This document shows, piece after piece, positions 7,694 to 15,782 of a DNA stretch of 22,178 nucleotides. Below the pieces are notes generated by a model. It had not been told where the DNA came from, did no database searches, and saw only the letters and a program-made list of their open reading frames with translations. The position numbers and the translations under genes are program-made. Origin of the DNA: a virus. Where the stretch lies: IMG/VR virus record IMGVR_UViG_3300046480_000039, positions 1-22,178 of that record; one strand, written 5' to 3'. How positions within the stretch are numbered: the first letter of the stretch is position 1; the number at the start of each line of letters is the position of its first letter.

Positions 7694-9784
7694 TCAGGAG
7701 CCCTGGCTCGCGGTGACACTGGAGACCAGGCGCTGCAGGCTGGGCGCCTGTCCCACGGCCTGGCCGCGCATGTAGGCAGCGCGCCAGTTGGCGGTGCCCG
7801 CCGAGTGGTTCAGGAACTTCACGAGCATCATCGAGAAGCCCGTGTCCGGGTTGGTGATCTGCTCGATGATCGCAGTCGCGGGCACGTCGCCCATCGCCTG
7901 CGTGTAATCGTTGGGCAGCCGGGCCGCCACCGCAAGGCAGTCGGGCGTGCCGCAGAAGCCGATCAGGTTTTCACCCGTCGGGATGTTGCCGATTTGGTAG
8001 GGCTGGAACCCAGCCACCGGAGGCAGCACGTTCTGCGTCAGGAGGTCCTTGAACTCGGCCTGGAAGGCGGCCAATTGGACGATCGAGGCGTCCTTGCCCA
8101 GGGCATGGAACGCCGCGCCATTGAGCATCGCGAACCGGGCGGCCGGAGGCACGCCGCGGGCGAGGAAGGCCTCGTCGACCGTCTGCAGCGTGTCGCGCGA
8201 GAAGCTTGAGGCGGCAATCGCCGTCTCATGCGGGAAGTGCGCCACCGTCACCAGGGCGAGGATCGCATCCCAGAAATCCTTCGCGATCGCGTAGAAGGCT
8301 CCTTCGACCTGTTCGCCGAACAGGTCGCGCTTGGTTTCGGCGAGTTCGTTCGCGTTGAAACTGATCGGCACGAACTGGTGGGCATTGATGACGATCGGGA
8401 CATCGACCGTGGTCGAGCTCGCGCCCGCGGCCAGCTCGTAGCCGCCGGCGGCCGGGTCGTAGCTCTGGACGGTGGGCACCGTCCGCAGGCGGGTCATCAC
8501 CGTCTGACCGAACGAAATCGGGTTGTCCGAAAAGTCGGTCGTGATGGCGAAGAGCGCCGGGAAGCGCAGCTTCAAGAGCGTGAGCGTGCGCTGCAGGATC
8601 AGGTTTCCGGCGAGGGAACCGAGGGAGTTGGCCGCGAGCAGCGGCAGGAGCTGGAAATTCGGATCGGCAAGGAGCTTCCGGATGTCCTTCGCGTAGATGG
8701 CCGCGCATTCCTGGGCGTGGGCCTTGGTCGCACCGCACTTGGCCTTGTAGGCCTTGAGGATCTCGACCGCGCCGTCGTGGACCTCGATCATTCCGCCAGG
8801 CTGCGTGACGCGGTTCAGCAGGGTCGCGCCGGGCAGCGCGGCCAGCAGTTGCGCATGGTTGGGATCGGACTCAATGAGTCCGCGCCATTTTGCCTGGATT
8901 GCCTCGTCCTTGGGAGGCAGAGCTCCGCGGGCGACCGCCGCGTCGACGATCGACTTGGCGTCATCCTTGCGGCGCTGGGCATCCTTGGCCTTGAGGGTTT
9001 CGAGCTCGGCCTCCTTGGCCTTGAGGCTCTGGAGTTCGGCGAGCTGAGCCTTGAGCGCGACGCCTTCGGCGCCGGCGCCCGGCAGTTTGTCGACATGCTT
9101 CGTCGCGAGGGCGACGAGCTGTTCTTCGGTCGCGTCGGCGGGTGCGGACACCGCCAGCGCGGCCAGGATCTTGATGAGCAGTTCTTTCATGACTGGATTC
9201 TGGTTGATGTTCCGGGGACCGCCGGATGCGGGATTGGTGATTTCGGCGCCGGCCAATCGGGCGGCGATTAGCGCCGGCATTGCGGCGCCGAAAGCGGGAG
9301 CGTTCACAAGACCGCCGGCGGCATGGCCGGCGATCAGCCGGGTTACGCGCTTGGTCTCCGGGTGAATCATGAACGCGGGAGAAAATGAATAATAGACCTT
9401 GCCGCGCAGGAGCTCCTGGCCGAGCGAGGTCCATTCGACCCTGGCCATGATGCCTTGGGCCGGATCCCAGCGGAAGCCGGTCACCCAGGCGGTCGCCTCT
9501 TCGTCCTTGTGATCCTTGTCGAAATAGACGCGCCGACCCGCGGCGAGGATGGCGGCGAAGCTCGCCGCGATCAGCCTGGCGCCGGCTTCGTCGCAGAGGA
9601 CTGTGCCCTCCCAAGGCTTACCGTCGCCCGCGAAACAGGTGATCTCGTGCATGCCCGCAGGCATCCAGACGATTTCCTTCGGAAGGTCCCCGACGGTATC
9701 CGCGGGAAGCGCGAGCGGCCGAGCGGCCGCCAGGGCAAGCAGATCCGGGGAGGAGGCAAATAGGGCGATGAGTTTCCTGCTCAT
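7694..9784 (-). CDS. Prohead protease (Mu gpI-like) - scaffold - major capsid protein fusion
   Basis: One uninterrupted frame of 696 residues. Residues about 35-170 resemble the Mu-like I protease: FDKDHKDEEATAWVTGF with His92, then IMARVEWTSLGQELLRG and YYSFSPAF with Ser133/Ser135 as candidate catalytic residues, then GGLVNAPAF. Residues about 200-345 form a Lys/Glu/Ala/Leu-rich helical stretch (LKAQLAELQSLKAKEAELETLKAKD), typical of scaffold or delta domains. Residues about 365-696 look like an HK97-fold capsid subunit (LLKLRFPALFAITTDFSDN, VDVPIVINAHQFVPISF, repeated helices, beta C-terminus); this half does not closely recall Mu gpT. The ATG overlaps the portal stop as ATGA. An in-frame Met199 (MKELLIKILAAL) could serve as an internal start for a scaffold-capsid product. 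The protease would have to release the capsid domain during maturation. Confidence 0.85.
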   Translation of the reverse strand: MSRKLIALFASSPDLLALAAARPLALPADTVGDLPKEIVWMPAGMHEITCFAGDGKPWEGTVLCDEAGARLIAASFAAILAAGRRVYFDKDHKDEEATAWVTGFRWDPAQGIMARVEWTSLGQELLRGKVYYSFSPAFMIHPETKRVTRLIAGHAAGGLVNAPAFGAAMPALIAARLAGAEITNPASGGPRNINQNPVMKELLIKILAALAVSAPADATEEQLVALATKHVDKLPGAGAEGVALKAQLAELQSLKAKEAELETLKAKDAQRRKDDAKSIVDAAVARGALPPKDEAIQAKWRGLIESDPNHAQLLAALPGATLLNRVTQPGGMIEVHDGAVEILKAYKAKCGATKAHAQECAAIYAKDIRKLLADPNFQLLPLLAANSLGSLAGNLILQRTLTLLKLRFPALFAITTDFSDNPISFGQTVMTRLRTVPTVQSYDPAAGGYELAAGASSTTVDVPIVINAHQFVPISFNANELAETKRDLFGEQVEGAFYAIAKDFWDAILALVTVAHFPHETAIAASSFSRDTLQTVDEAFLARGVPPAARFAMLNGAAFHALGKDASIVQLAAFQAEFKDLLTQNVLPPVAGFQPYQIGNIPTGENLIGFCGTPDCLAVAARLPNDYTQAMGDVPATAIIEQITNPDTGFSMMLVKFLNHSAGTANWRAAYMRGQAVGQAPSLQRLVSSVTASQGS

Positions 9785-11724
9785 TTTGAGTGGGGGGCTT
9801 TGGCGTTGGGGAGTTTGGCGTAGCTGTGCGCGGCGCCGGTGATCGCGGCCTCGGCCAGGGCGGCCTCGAGGACGTTGGCCAGTTCGGAGGCCCCGATCAT
9901 CTTCGGAGCCAGGGCATCGAGATGCGCGATGAATGCCTCCAGTTCGCCGACAACGTCCAAGTTGCCGGCCTCGATCGCGGAGAGGAGCGGCTGTGCGGCC
10001 TTGCGCAAGGGCGCCATGTCATTGGCGTGGGCTCGGGCGAGCGCCTTCCGGGTGGCTTCCGGCATCTGGTAGTCGCCAGGGACAGCAGCCGGTCCGGCGG
10101 ATGGGGCCGCATTGCGGGCATTCAACGCTTCGCTACGAGGTATCGCGGAACGCGGCGAATCAACGATAAGGCCATTCGGGGCCTTGGTGGCTATCTTATC
10201 ACCCCCCGAATCGTCCTGGGCCTTTTCCGGGGCTGCGCCGGGATCGGCACCCGGGGAGCCTGCGCCCCCCGGGGCTGACCCCGACAATCCTGATGACCCG
10301 CCAGTCGGCGGGAATCCTGAAGGTGAAGGCTGGCCGCCGATCGTTTCGTCGCCATCCTCGGGCTTGGAAAGGCCGTGGCGTTCGTAAAACTCCGAGGCGA
10401 CGAAGCGAACGCCCGGAATCGTGGAGAGGACCTGGTCGCGGGTGGCGACCTGGACCGGATCCGGATCGCCGGCAAGATCGGGGACAACGGTCGGCTGCTC
10501 CGACACATCGCCCCAGTTCCATTGCAGGAGCGCCGGGACCAGCTGATAATTGAGAAGGTTGGCGCACCACTGCGCGGCGGAGTGGAGCACCTCGCGGCGC
10601 ACCTCGCCCTGGAGCTGCGCCATGCCACCGCCGCCAAGGGCGTTACCCGAATGCGCCTGGCCGCTGGATTCCTGCCCGAGGATCAGCAGATCGCAGGCCT
10701 TGTCCGCCAAGTTTTGGATCAGGATCTGGGGATTGTCCTGGGAGCGGGTGACGGCGTCCTTGAAATCGAGCGTCGTGCCGGCGGGGAACGCCGCATAGCC
10801 GGCCGTTGCCATTTGCTGCAGCATCTGCGTCAGCGTGCTGAGCAGCTCGGGACGGGTCGGATCATAGGTCGCCCACCGGAATGGAACGCCAAAGATCTGC
10901 GCGGTGGCGAGCAGCCATTCCCAGCCGAAGGTGATGCCGACCCAGTAGGGGGCCAGGGCGCGCAACAACGCGGTGGCGCCCGGCGCTCCGGAGCGGGCCT
11001 GCCAGATGCCGCACCAGAACTGTCCGGAGGGAAACGGCTCCCAGGAGGTAGTGGTGGGAGTCGGCGTCCAGACCGCGGATCCGGAGCCCAGCAGTCCAAG
11101 CTCCGTGCCGTCCGGACTCCAGCCGTAGCGGCGGGGCGAGAGCATGTGGGCGCAGCGCGGCAGAATGCCGTCCGGATTCTTCGACCAGCCGACCTCAAGC
11201 ACGGCGATGCCCTTGCCGTAGGCGTCCAGGACATGGAAGAGCGCGTCTTCGAAGCCAAGTTCGAGCGTGCCCGGCCTCGGCCGCCAATTCTTCAGCGCCG
11301 CTTCCACCAGGTCGGCTTTCTCCTTGGCGCTCTCGGTCGGCTTCCCCCCCCCCGTGACGTAGGGCTGGATCGTGAACTTGCCGCGCGAAGCATTGCTGCG
11401 CACCTCGGCCAGATTCTTCAAGAGCCGCGGCCAGGTGTCTTCCATCAAGCTGAAGAGCTCGTATTGATCGGTCAGCGAGCCCTGGGCGGCATTCTGCAGC
11501 ACCCAGCGGATCTGCGAGGGATCGAGGCGGCGGTTCGCCCAGAACATCGGGGCAAAGTCCGAAATCTTCGGCTGGACCAGGTCCGCGCGTGGAGCGACCA
11601 AGGCCGGCTTCGTGGTAATCACCGGCGGCACTTCACCCGGCTTCGCGGCCGTGATCATCAGGTCGGGAGACGGCGCAGGCGCTGCAGGCGGCGACCGTCG
11701 AATGATGGACAGGGGGAATTTCAT
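9781..11724 (-). CDS. Portal protein, DUF935 family (Mu gp29-like)
   Basis: This 647-residue protein matches the DUF935 portal layout. The N-terminus includes LDPSQIRWVLQNAAQGSLTDQYELFSLMEDTWP (about 67-99), then a helical/beta core with GFEDALFHVLDAYGKGIAVLEVGW (about 157-180) and a Gln/Ala-rich middle containing ILGQESSGQAHSG. Portal proteins form the ring at one capsid vertex through which DNA is packaged and ejected. A Pro/Gly/Ser/Ala-rich linker (roughly 465-550) joins the core to a C-terminal helical domain ending EAAITGAAHSYA, as is usual for this family. A run of ten G on the coding strand encodes Gly125-Gly127. The start is preceded by TGACCCCG, where TGA is the terminase stop. Confidence 0.92.
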   Translation of the reverse strand: MKFPLSIIRRSPPAAPAPSPDLMITAAKPGEVPPVITTKPALVAPRADLVQPKISDFAPMFWANRRLDPSQIRWVLQNAAQGSLTDQYELFSLMEDTWPRLLKNLAEVRSNASRGKFTIQPYVTGGGKPTESAKEKADLVEAALKNWRPRPGTLELGFEDALFHVLDAYGKGIAVLEVGWSKNPDGILPRCAHMLSPRRYGWSPDGTELGLLGSGSAVWTPTPTTTSWEPFPSGQFWCGIWQARSGAPGATALLRALAPYWVGITFGWEWLLATAQIFGVPFRWATYDPTRPELLSTLTQMLQQMATAGYAAFPAGTTLDFKDAVTRSQDNPQILIQNLADKACDLLILGQESSGQAHSGNALGGGGMAQLQGEVRREVLHSAAQWCANLLNYQLVPALLQWNWGDVSEQPTVVPDLAGDPDPVQVATRDQVLSTIPGVRFVASEFYERHGLSKPEDGDETIGGQPSPSGFPPTGGSSGLSGSAPGGAGSPGADPGAAPEKAQDDSGGDKIATKAPNGLIVDSPRSAIPRSEALNARNAAPSAGPAAVPGDYQMPEATRKALARAHANDMAPLRKAAQPLLSAIEAGNLDVVGELEAFIAHLDALAPKMIGASELANVLEAALAEAAITGAAHSYAKLPNAKAPHSK

Positions 11725-11729
11725 CGGGG

Positions 11730-13268
11730 TCAGGCGAATCGGGTGATGAGGGGGCGCTCGATGAGGGGCATGCCCGGGCGCGCAGTGCCCATGCGGACCA
11801 TCTGCAGCGTCTCCGCCGTAAATGCGCCGACCAGCGGCGCCATCCAGCCGTGGAGCGCGAGCTTGGTGGAATCGAAGGTGTCGCCGTGGTTTCCGCTGCC
11901 GTCGACGTCGGCGTCGAAGCCGCCCTTGACCCGGCGCACGAGCCGGAAGTCCTCGCGGACCCAGCGGTCGCCCGGCAGAACGAGCTGGCCTTCTTCAAGC
12001 GCGTTGACGACCAGGTTGCCCAAATAGGTCTTCACCAGGATCTCGGCGCCCTGGTAAGTGATGCGCTCGCTCGCGATGATCAGATCGATCGCGCAGAGCC
12101 TGCCCAGCTCCCGCCGCATATCGGTCGCAAAATACCGTTCGTTGGTGGCGTCGATCGCGAGCCGCCTGCAGCGCACGCCCGTGAGGACCTCGCGCAGGAT
12201 TGCCCGGGCTTTCGCCGGATCGGCCGTCTTCCATCGGAAGAGCAGTCGCACCGGATAGTCGCGGCCGATGTGCGGCACGATCGCGATCGATGAGGGATTG
12301 CTCGTGCCTTTCTCAGTCGTGGCTACGTCGTAGCCGACCGTCACGGGCTCATCGCCCAGGCCAAGCAGCTCGCGCCAGTTGCCGGGCAGTTCGTTCTCGA
12401 AGGCCATGCATCGCGTCGCCTCCAGGCGCGTCTGCGCGAAATGGATGACGGAAAGCGAACAGGCGGCCGTGCCGGTCGCCGCCAGGCGAAGGCCGTAGTT
12501 GCGGTCCCATGCCTCCTTGTCGAGCGCCAGGGCGCGGTGCTGGTCAATCGAGATCTCCTGCCGCGTCTCCGGATGATAGAGCTTGGCGCCGGCGAGCGCG
12601 GCATCGCTGGCGTCGACGCGGTGCACCATGATCCCCCCGTCGCCCCGGTACCAGTGCCCGGCCGCGTTTGGGGCGAGGTCACCCAGATCCGCCGGCGGAA
12701 CAAGCAGCTCGTGCGAATAGTGCCCGCTGTCCGGCGGCGGCGTGGTGGACATGATCAGCCGGAAGGTGGGATCGCTCGATGTGATCGGCTCAACAGCATC
12801 CCAGAGGGCGCGGAAATCGGGGATGAACCCGATCTCATCCAGGAAGACGGTGCCGGTGAATCCGCGGGCGGTCGCCGGATTCGGGGCGATGACCTTGAGG
12901 CGGGAAACCTTGCCGCCGGGGTGCGTGAACTTCACCTCGAGCTTGCCGGATAGGAATGCCTCAGAGAGCGCATCGAACCCGTCGGCCGCGGCCGTGTTCG
13001 TCTCCAGTTTTTTGAAGCGCTTGCGCAGCCGCTCCAGCACGTCCCAGAAAACCCCGGCCGCGCGCAGCGCCACTTCGCCGCCGACGTTGAGCGACGCCGA
13101 TGCCAGGATGACCGTCTCGCCAGGCTTCTTGAGCATGGTCTCCAATGCCCAGGTCGAGAGTACCTCGGTCTTTCCGCTCTGGCGGCGCCAGAGAAGAATG
13201 AAGATGCCCAGTTCCTCGCGGAGCCGGTCCGCCTCGAGCTGGTAGGCTCTCCAGCGGCGTGCGCTCAT
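11730..13268 (-). CDS. Large terminase subunit (Mu gp28-like)
   Basis: The 512-residue packaging motor has an N-terminal ATPase and a C-terminal nuclease. The Walker A region is WRRQSGKTE (27-35); Walker B is VFLDE (141-145), followed by the coupling motif STTPP (174-178). The nuclease domain shows GYDVA with Asp314, LAIDATNERYF with Asp373, and HGDTFDS with Asp463, the expected RNase H-like acidic residues. The length is normal for the family. The ATG overlaps the small-terminase stop as ATGA and has a good GGGGAGGA ribosome site about 7 bases upstream. It is preceded by the gp27-like gene and followed by the portal gene, the standard packaging order. Confidence 0.95.
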   Translation of the reverse strand: MSARRWRAYQLEADRLREELGIFILLWRRQSGKTEVLSTWALETMLKKPGETVILASASLNVGGEVALRAAGVFWDVLERLRKRFKKLETNTAAADGFDALSEAFLSGKLEVKFTHPGGKVSRLKVIAPNPATARGFTGTVFLDEIGFIPDFRALWDAVEPITSSDPTFRLIMSTTPPPDSGHYSHELLVPPADLGDLAPNAAGHWYRGDGGIMVHRVDASDAALAGAKLYHPETRQEISIDQHRALALDKEAWDRNYGLRLAATGTAACSLSVIHFAQTRLEATRCMAFENELPGNWRELLGLGDEPVTVGYDVATTEKGTSNPSSIAIVPHIGRDYPVRLLFRWKTADPAKARAILREVLTGVRCRRLAIDATNERYFATDMRRELGRLCAIDLIIASERITYQGAEILVKTYLGNLVVNALEEGQLVLPGDRWVREDFRLVRRVKGGFDADVDGSGNHGDTFDSTKLALHGWMAPLVGAFTAETLQMVRMGTARPGMPLIERPLITRFA

Positions 13269-13819
13269 GCGGCATCCTCCCCGCGCTTGAGGCGGTTGAT
13301 CTCATCCAATGCGAGATCGATTTCCTTCTGCAGGCCGGCGCCACTTTCTCCACCGCGGGCGCGTTCAAGCAGGAGCCGGTTGCGATCGAGAGCCAGATTG
13401 CGGCGCGTGACCCGCACGTCCATCGCGAGCTTTTGCCGGTCGAGATCGATCTTCTGCTGAATGAGTGCGTTCTTCTCGAAATTCGCGACGTCGGAGGGAG
13501 TGAGATCCTCAAGCATCGCGAGGAACTTGGCCTGGCCGAGCGCCGTGCGAGCCTGCGCATCGTAGTCGGCCGGGCAGTTGGCCTGGGCAACGAGCGCCGC
13601 CTCTTTCGCGGCTAGAAAGCGACGCTCGACCTTCGCGCCCTGGAACCAGGCGGAGATGGCTTGCGTGCTCGGCTTGCGGCCGCCCCACTCCGCCCTGGTC
13701 CATTCGCAGACCTTGGCGGCGGCCTCTGGGAGGCCGAGCCCGCCGGCGAGAGCAATAAACAGCTCATCCCGTTGAGCGGGCGTGAGGCGGGCGGCAAAAC
13801 TGTCGGAGCGTAGCTTCAC
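13265..13819 (-). CDS. Small terminase-like protein (Mu gp27-like, DUF3486-type)
   Basis: This 184-residue helical protein starts with a GTG that overlaps the previous stop as GTGA. The N-terminal half has an LTPAQRDELFIALAGGLGLPEAAAKV segment followed by KPSTQAISAWFQG, which reads as a helix-turn-helix of the type that binds packaging sites. The C-terminal half is a long charged coiled coil (KIDLDRQKLAMDVRVTRRNLALDRNRLLLERA) for oligomerisation, common in DUF3486 proteins. The position directly before the large terminase supports the call. Recognition of the DNA site is inferred from family knowledge. Confidence 0.82.
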   Translation of the reverse strand: MKLRSDSFAARLTPAQRDELFIALAGGLGLPEAAAKVCEWTRAEWGGRKPSTQAISAWFQGAKVERRFLAAKEAALVAQANCPADYDAQARTALGQAKFLAMLEDLTPSDVANFEKNALIQQKIDLDRQKLAMDVRVTRRNLALDRNRLLLERARGGESGAGLQKEIDLALDEINRLKRGEDAA

Positions 13820-14064
13820 CGGTAGCGATGGTTAGCCTCGGTGCGGCCTTCGGGCGTAAGCCCCCAGAGGGGATCGCCATCATCATTGCGGCAAGAGACG
13901 ACGAACCGGCGGGCGGCCAGCCGCTGCAATGCCTCCGTGAGTTCGCCGTTGCCGATCGGCCGGCTGCCGAGCGCCTCGGAAAGCTGGGTCCGCAAGACCG
14001 GCTCGGTCATCGGGAAAGGATCGGTGGTGAAGAGCGCTTCGAGAACGTGGGCTGAAGAAATCAT
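13816..14064 (-). CDS. Small winged-helix phage protein (Mu gp26-like)
   Basis: This 82-residue protein reads as one winged-helix domain. The helix segments are SSAHVLEALFTTDPFPMTEPVLRTQLSEALG, GNGELTEALQRLAARRFVV and a short beta wing, GDPLWGLTPEGRTEA. It resembles the small proteins at the Mu gp26 position, whose function is unknown and which lie just before the small terminase in Mu-like phages. It overlaps both neighbours by 4 bp, so it is translated as part of the packaging cassette. A DNA-binding or connector role is only inference. Confidence 0.7.
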   Translation of the reverse strand: MISSAHVLEALFTTDPFPMTEPVLRTQLSEALGSRPIGNGELTEALQRLAARRFVVSCRNDDGDPLWGLTPEGRTEANHRYR

Positions 14065-14501
14065 GTGGGGCAGGGTTGGCCCTTGCTGCAGGGAAGGCGT
14101 TTGATCTCGCCGCGCATTTCACTGACGGCGCCGAGCAGGAGGTTGATCCGTTCATGCGTTTTGCTCGCGCGCTCCTCATTCTTGTTGTCGAGCTCCGCCA
14201 TCGCTTTGATCAACATCTGGAGGCGTTCGCCATCCCGCTGTTCGAGGTGTTCGACGCGGCATTCGATGTTCTTCAGCTCTTCATGCGTGGCCATGCGAAC
14301 GGCCAGCCGCGTTTCGAATGGCTGCTGTATGTCGACCTTCTGAGCTTCCGCGTTTTCGTCGATCTGTGCCTTCAGCTCCTTGGCGAGATCGGCGCGGAAC
14401 TGCCGCAGGATCGCAAATCCTCCGGCGATCGCGATCAGCGCCAGCACACTGAAGCCGATGAGTAACGCCGCTGAGCTGGAAAAAGCGCCTTCGGGGATCA
14501 T
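14061..14501 (-). CDS. Membrane-anchored coiled-coil protein (Mu gp25-like, DUF2730-like)
   Basis: The chosen start is the ATG at 14501, giving 146 residues that begin MIPEGAFSSSAALL; longer upstream frames have shadow composition. Residues about 9-32 form one transmembrane helix (AALLIGFSVLALIAIAGGFAIL). The rest is a charged coiled coil (ELKNIECRVEHLEQRDGERLQ, then ELDNKNEERASKTHERINLLLGAVSEMRGEIKRLP), a pattern typical of DUF2730 proteins found at the Mu gp25 position. Their function is unknown. The leader is TGACCCCCCC GAAA without Shine-Dalgarno, 11 bp after the previous stop. Confidence 0.68.
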   Translation of the reverse strand: MIPEGAFSSSAALLIGFSVLALIAIAGGFAILRQFRADLAKELKAQIDENAEAQKVDIQQPFETRLAVRMATHEELKNIECRVEHLEQRDGERLQMLIKAMAELDNKNEERASKTHERINLLLGAVSEMRGEIKRLPCSKGQPCPT

Positions 14502-14512
14502 TTTCGGGGGGG

Positions 14513-15466
14513 TCAGAGGACGTTGGCCTGGCGTAGTGCGGCATCGGCCCGGGCCGCTGTGCCGTCGGCCTCTGTCAGCCATTCCGCCTTGATTTGCTGC
14601 GCCTCGGCTGCGATCTGCGGCGCCTTGGCGGCGATCAGTTGACCAATATGGTGCACCCCGGCACATGCATCCCGGGCGAGCGCCTCGGCTTCTGATTTGG
14701 CCTTTGCGGCCAACGGAGCCAGGATCGCGTGCCCAGCCGAGGCCAGCGGCTTCAATGCCGGGAATGCGAGCGCCAAGAGCGGCAACAGGTAGGCAATTAC
14801 CACGTAGGCAATTCCGATATAGAGCACCCAGCGGATAATCCCATCAGCCGCTTCGCCGAGCGTGCTGTTCGCGGCCAATGTCGTTTTGAGCCGTCCCTCA
14901 AGATCAGCCTTCGCCGTCCGCGCAGCCTCGGCCTCCTGCTGCGCAGTTTCCAGGCGTTGCTGTGCGTCTCGGAGCGCCTGGTCGGATGATTGCAGCGCCG
15001 TCTCGGCCGCGGCCCGGCGGCTCTCGGAGGCGCTGGTCGCGTCGCGGATCAACTGCGTAACCCAGTCTTGTTCATCGGCCGTCAGCGGTCCCACGCCGGC
15101 GGCAAGAGCCGCACCCGCCTTGTCATTAAGCCGACCGGCGAGGGCGATTGCGGGATCGGCCTTCGAGGAAGGGGAAGCGGCGTCGATCGCCTGCCCGGTG
15201 GCGGCGGCCAGTTTCTGCCCCTCCTTGATCTGCGCGGTCTGGGCGGTTTGCTCCGCCTTCTGCGCAACATCGATCTTCGCCTGCTGCTGGTCCACCTCCT
15301 GGACCTGGGCGGTGATCTTCGCCGGGCTTGGGCCGGCGTTGAAAAAGTGGAAGTGCGATGCTTTCCATGCGACGGTTCCGATGGCGAGCGCGCCGGCGAT
15401 TACGAGGACGAGGGCGATTTGAATGGCACCGCGGCAGTGATGGGCAATGGGGTGATGTCCTACCAT
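14513..15466 (-). CDS. Membrane protein with long periplasmic-type coiled coil, unknown function
   Basis: This 317-residue protein is not recognised as a known family. Residues about 15-34 form a transmembrane helix (IQIALVLVIAGALAIGTVAW). A long Ala/Gln/Glu-rich helical region (about 48-200) with heptad character follows (QEVDQQQAKIDVAQKAEQTAQTAQ, ALRDAQQRLETAQQEAEAA). A second transmembrane helix at about 211-234 (IRWVLYIGIAYVVIAYLLPLLALA) precedes a helical C-terminal part. It sits where many Mu-like phages keep lysis or gp22-25 genes, but no muramidase or spanin motif is visible. A lysis-cassette or membrane-scaffold role is possible. The start is not supported by a Shine-Dalgarno, and a 62-bp gap with an inverted repeat precedes it. 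Confidence 0.75.
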   Translation of the reverse strand: MVGHHPIAHHCRGAIQIALVLVIAGALAIGTVAWKASHFHFFNAGPSPAKITAQVQEVDQQQAKIDVAQKAEQTAQTAQIKEGQKLAAATGQAIDAASPSSKADPAIALAGRLNDKAGAALAAGVGPLTADEQDWVTQLIRDATSASESRRAAAETALQSSDQALRDAQQRLETAQQEAEAARTAKADLEGRLKTTLAANSTLGEAADGIIRWVLYIGIAYVVIAYLLPLLALAFPALKPLASAGHAILAPLAAKAKSEAEALARDACAGVHHIGQLIAAKAPQIAAEAQQIKAEWLTEADGTAARADAALRQANVL

Positions 15467-15478
15467 GCCCCAAGTTTT

Positions 15479-15493
15479 CGCGATCCGATCGCG
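15479..15493. repeat. Perfect 15-bp inverted repeat in an intergenic gap
   Basis: CGCGATC-C-GATCGCG is a 7+1+7 palindrome. It is extended by TTT on one side and AAA on the other with one extra G, so the whole element spans about 15476-15497. It lies in the 62-bp gap before the two-helix membrane protein. There is no U tract, so an intrinsic terminator is unlikely; a dyad operator is more plausible. Confidence 0.5.
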
Positions 15494-15528
15494 GAAACTC
15501 TAGCGATCAAATGTCCAGCGGTGTCCAG

Positions 15529-15780
15529 TCATGTACAGAGATCGCCGGTGGTGTCCGATTTTCGCGCCTTTTCGCCGAAGGGTTGAAAGCCGGGATGCAA
15601 TACCCACCAGGTCCAAGCGTTGGATGGCAGAATGTAACGGCCCCGGATTGACTGAGGACATTGCTGGATGATCGCCCGGGCGTAGCGATAGCTGATCCCA
15701 ATGCCCTGCGCGGCGAAGAAGTCGACAAGCTCCTTCGCCATGACGAGCTGCTCAGGAGGCGCCTGGAGATTGGTAGGCAT
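15529..15780 (-). CDS. Small protein, possibly HTH DNA-binding
   Basis: 83 residues, starting at the ATG at 15780, 2 bp after the previous stop. The N-terminal half (EQLVMAKELVDFFAAQGIGISYRYARAIIQQC) reads as helices that could form a helix-turn-helix like excisionase or MerR-type domains, followed by RGRYILPSNAWTWWVLHPGFQPFG, a strand-rich part with paired Trp. No family is recognised. Regulation or phage DNA binding is plausible. The gene ends just before the palindrome-containing gap, which could be its own target. Confidence 0.6.
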   Translation of the reverse strand: MPTNLQAPPEQLVMAKELVDFFAAQGIGISYRYARAIIQQCPQSIRGRYILPSNAWTWWVLHPGFQPFGEKARKSDTTGDLCT

Positions 15781-15782
15781 GG

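Noticed and set aside
10375-12027. Long plus-strand frame (550 codons)
   Set aside because: Antisense to portal and terminase genes whose motifs are clear; composition is that of a reverse-frame shadow.
15475-15497. Intrinsic terminator at the intergenic palindrome
   Set aside because: No U tract follows the stem on either strand and the central loop is too short for the longest pairing.
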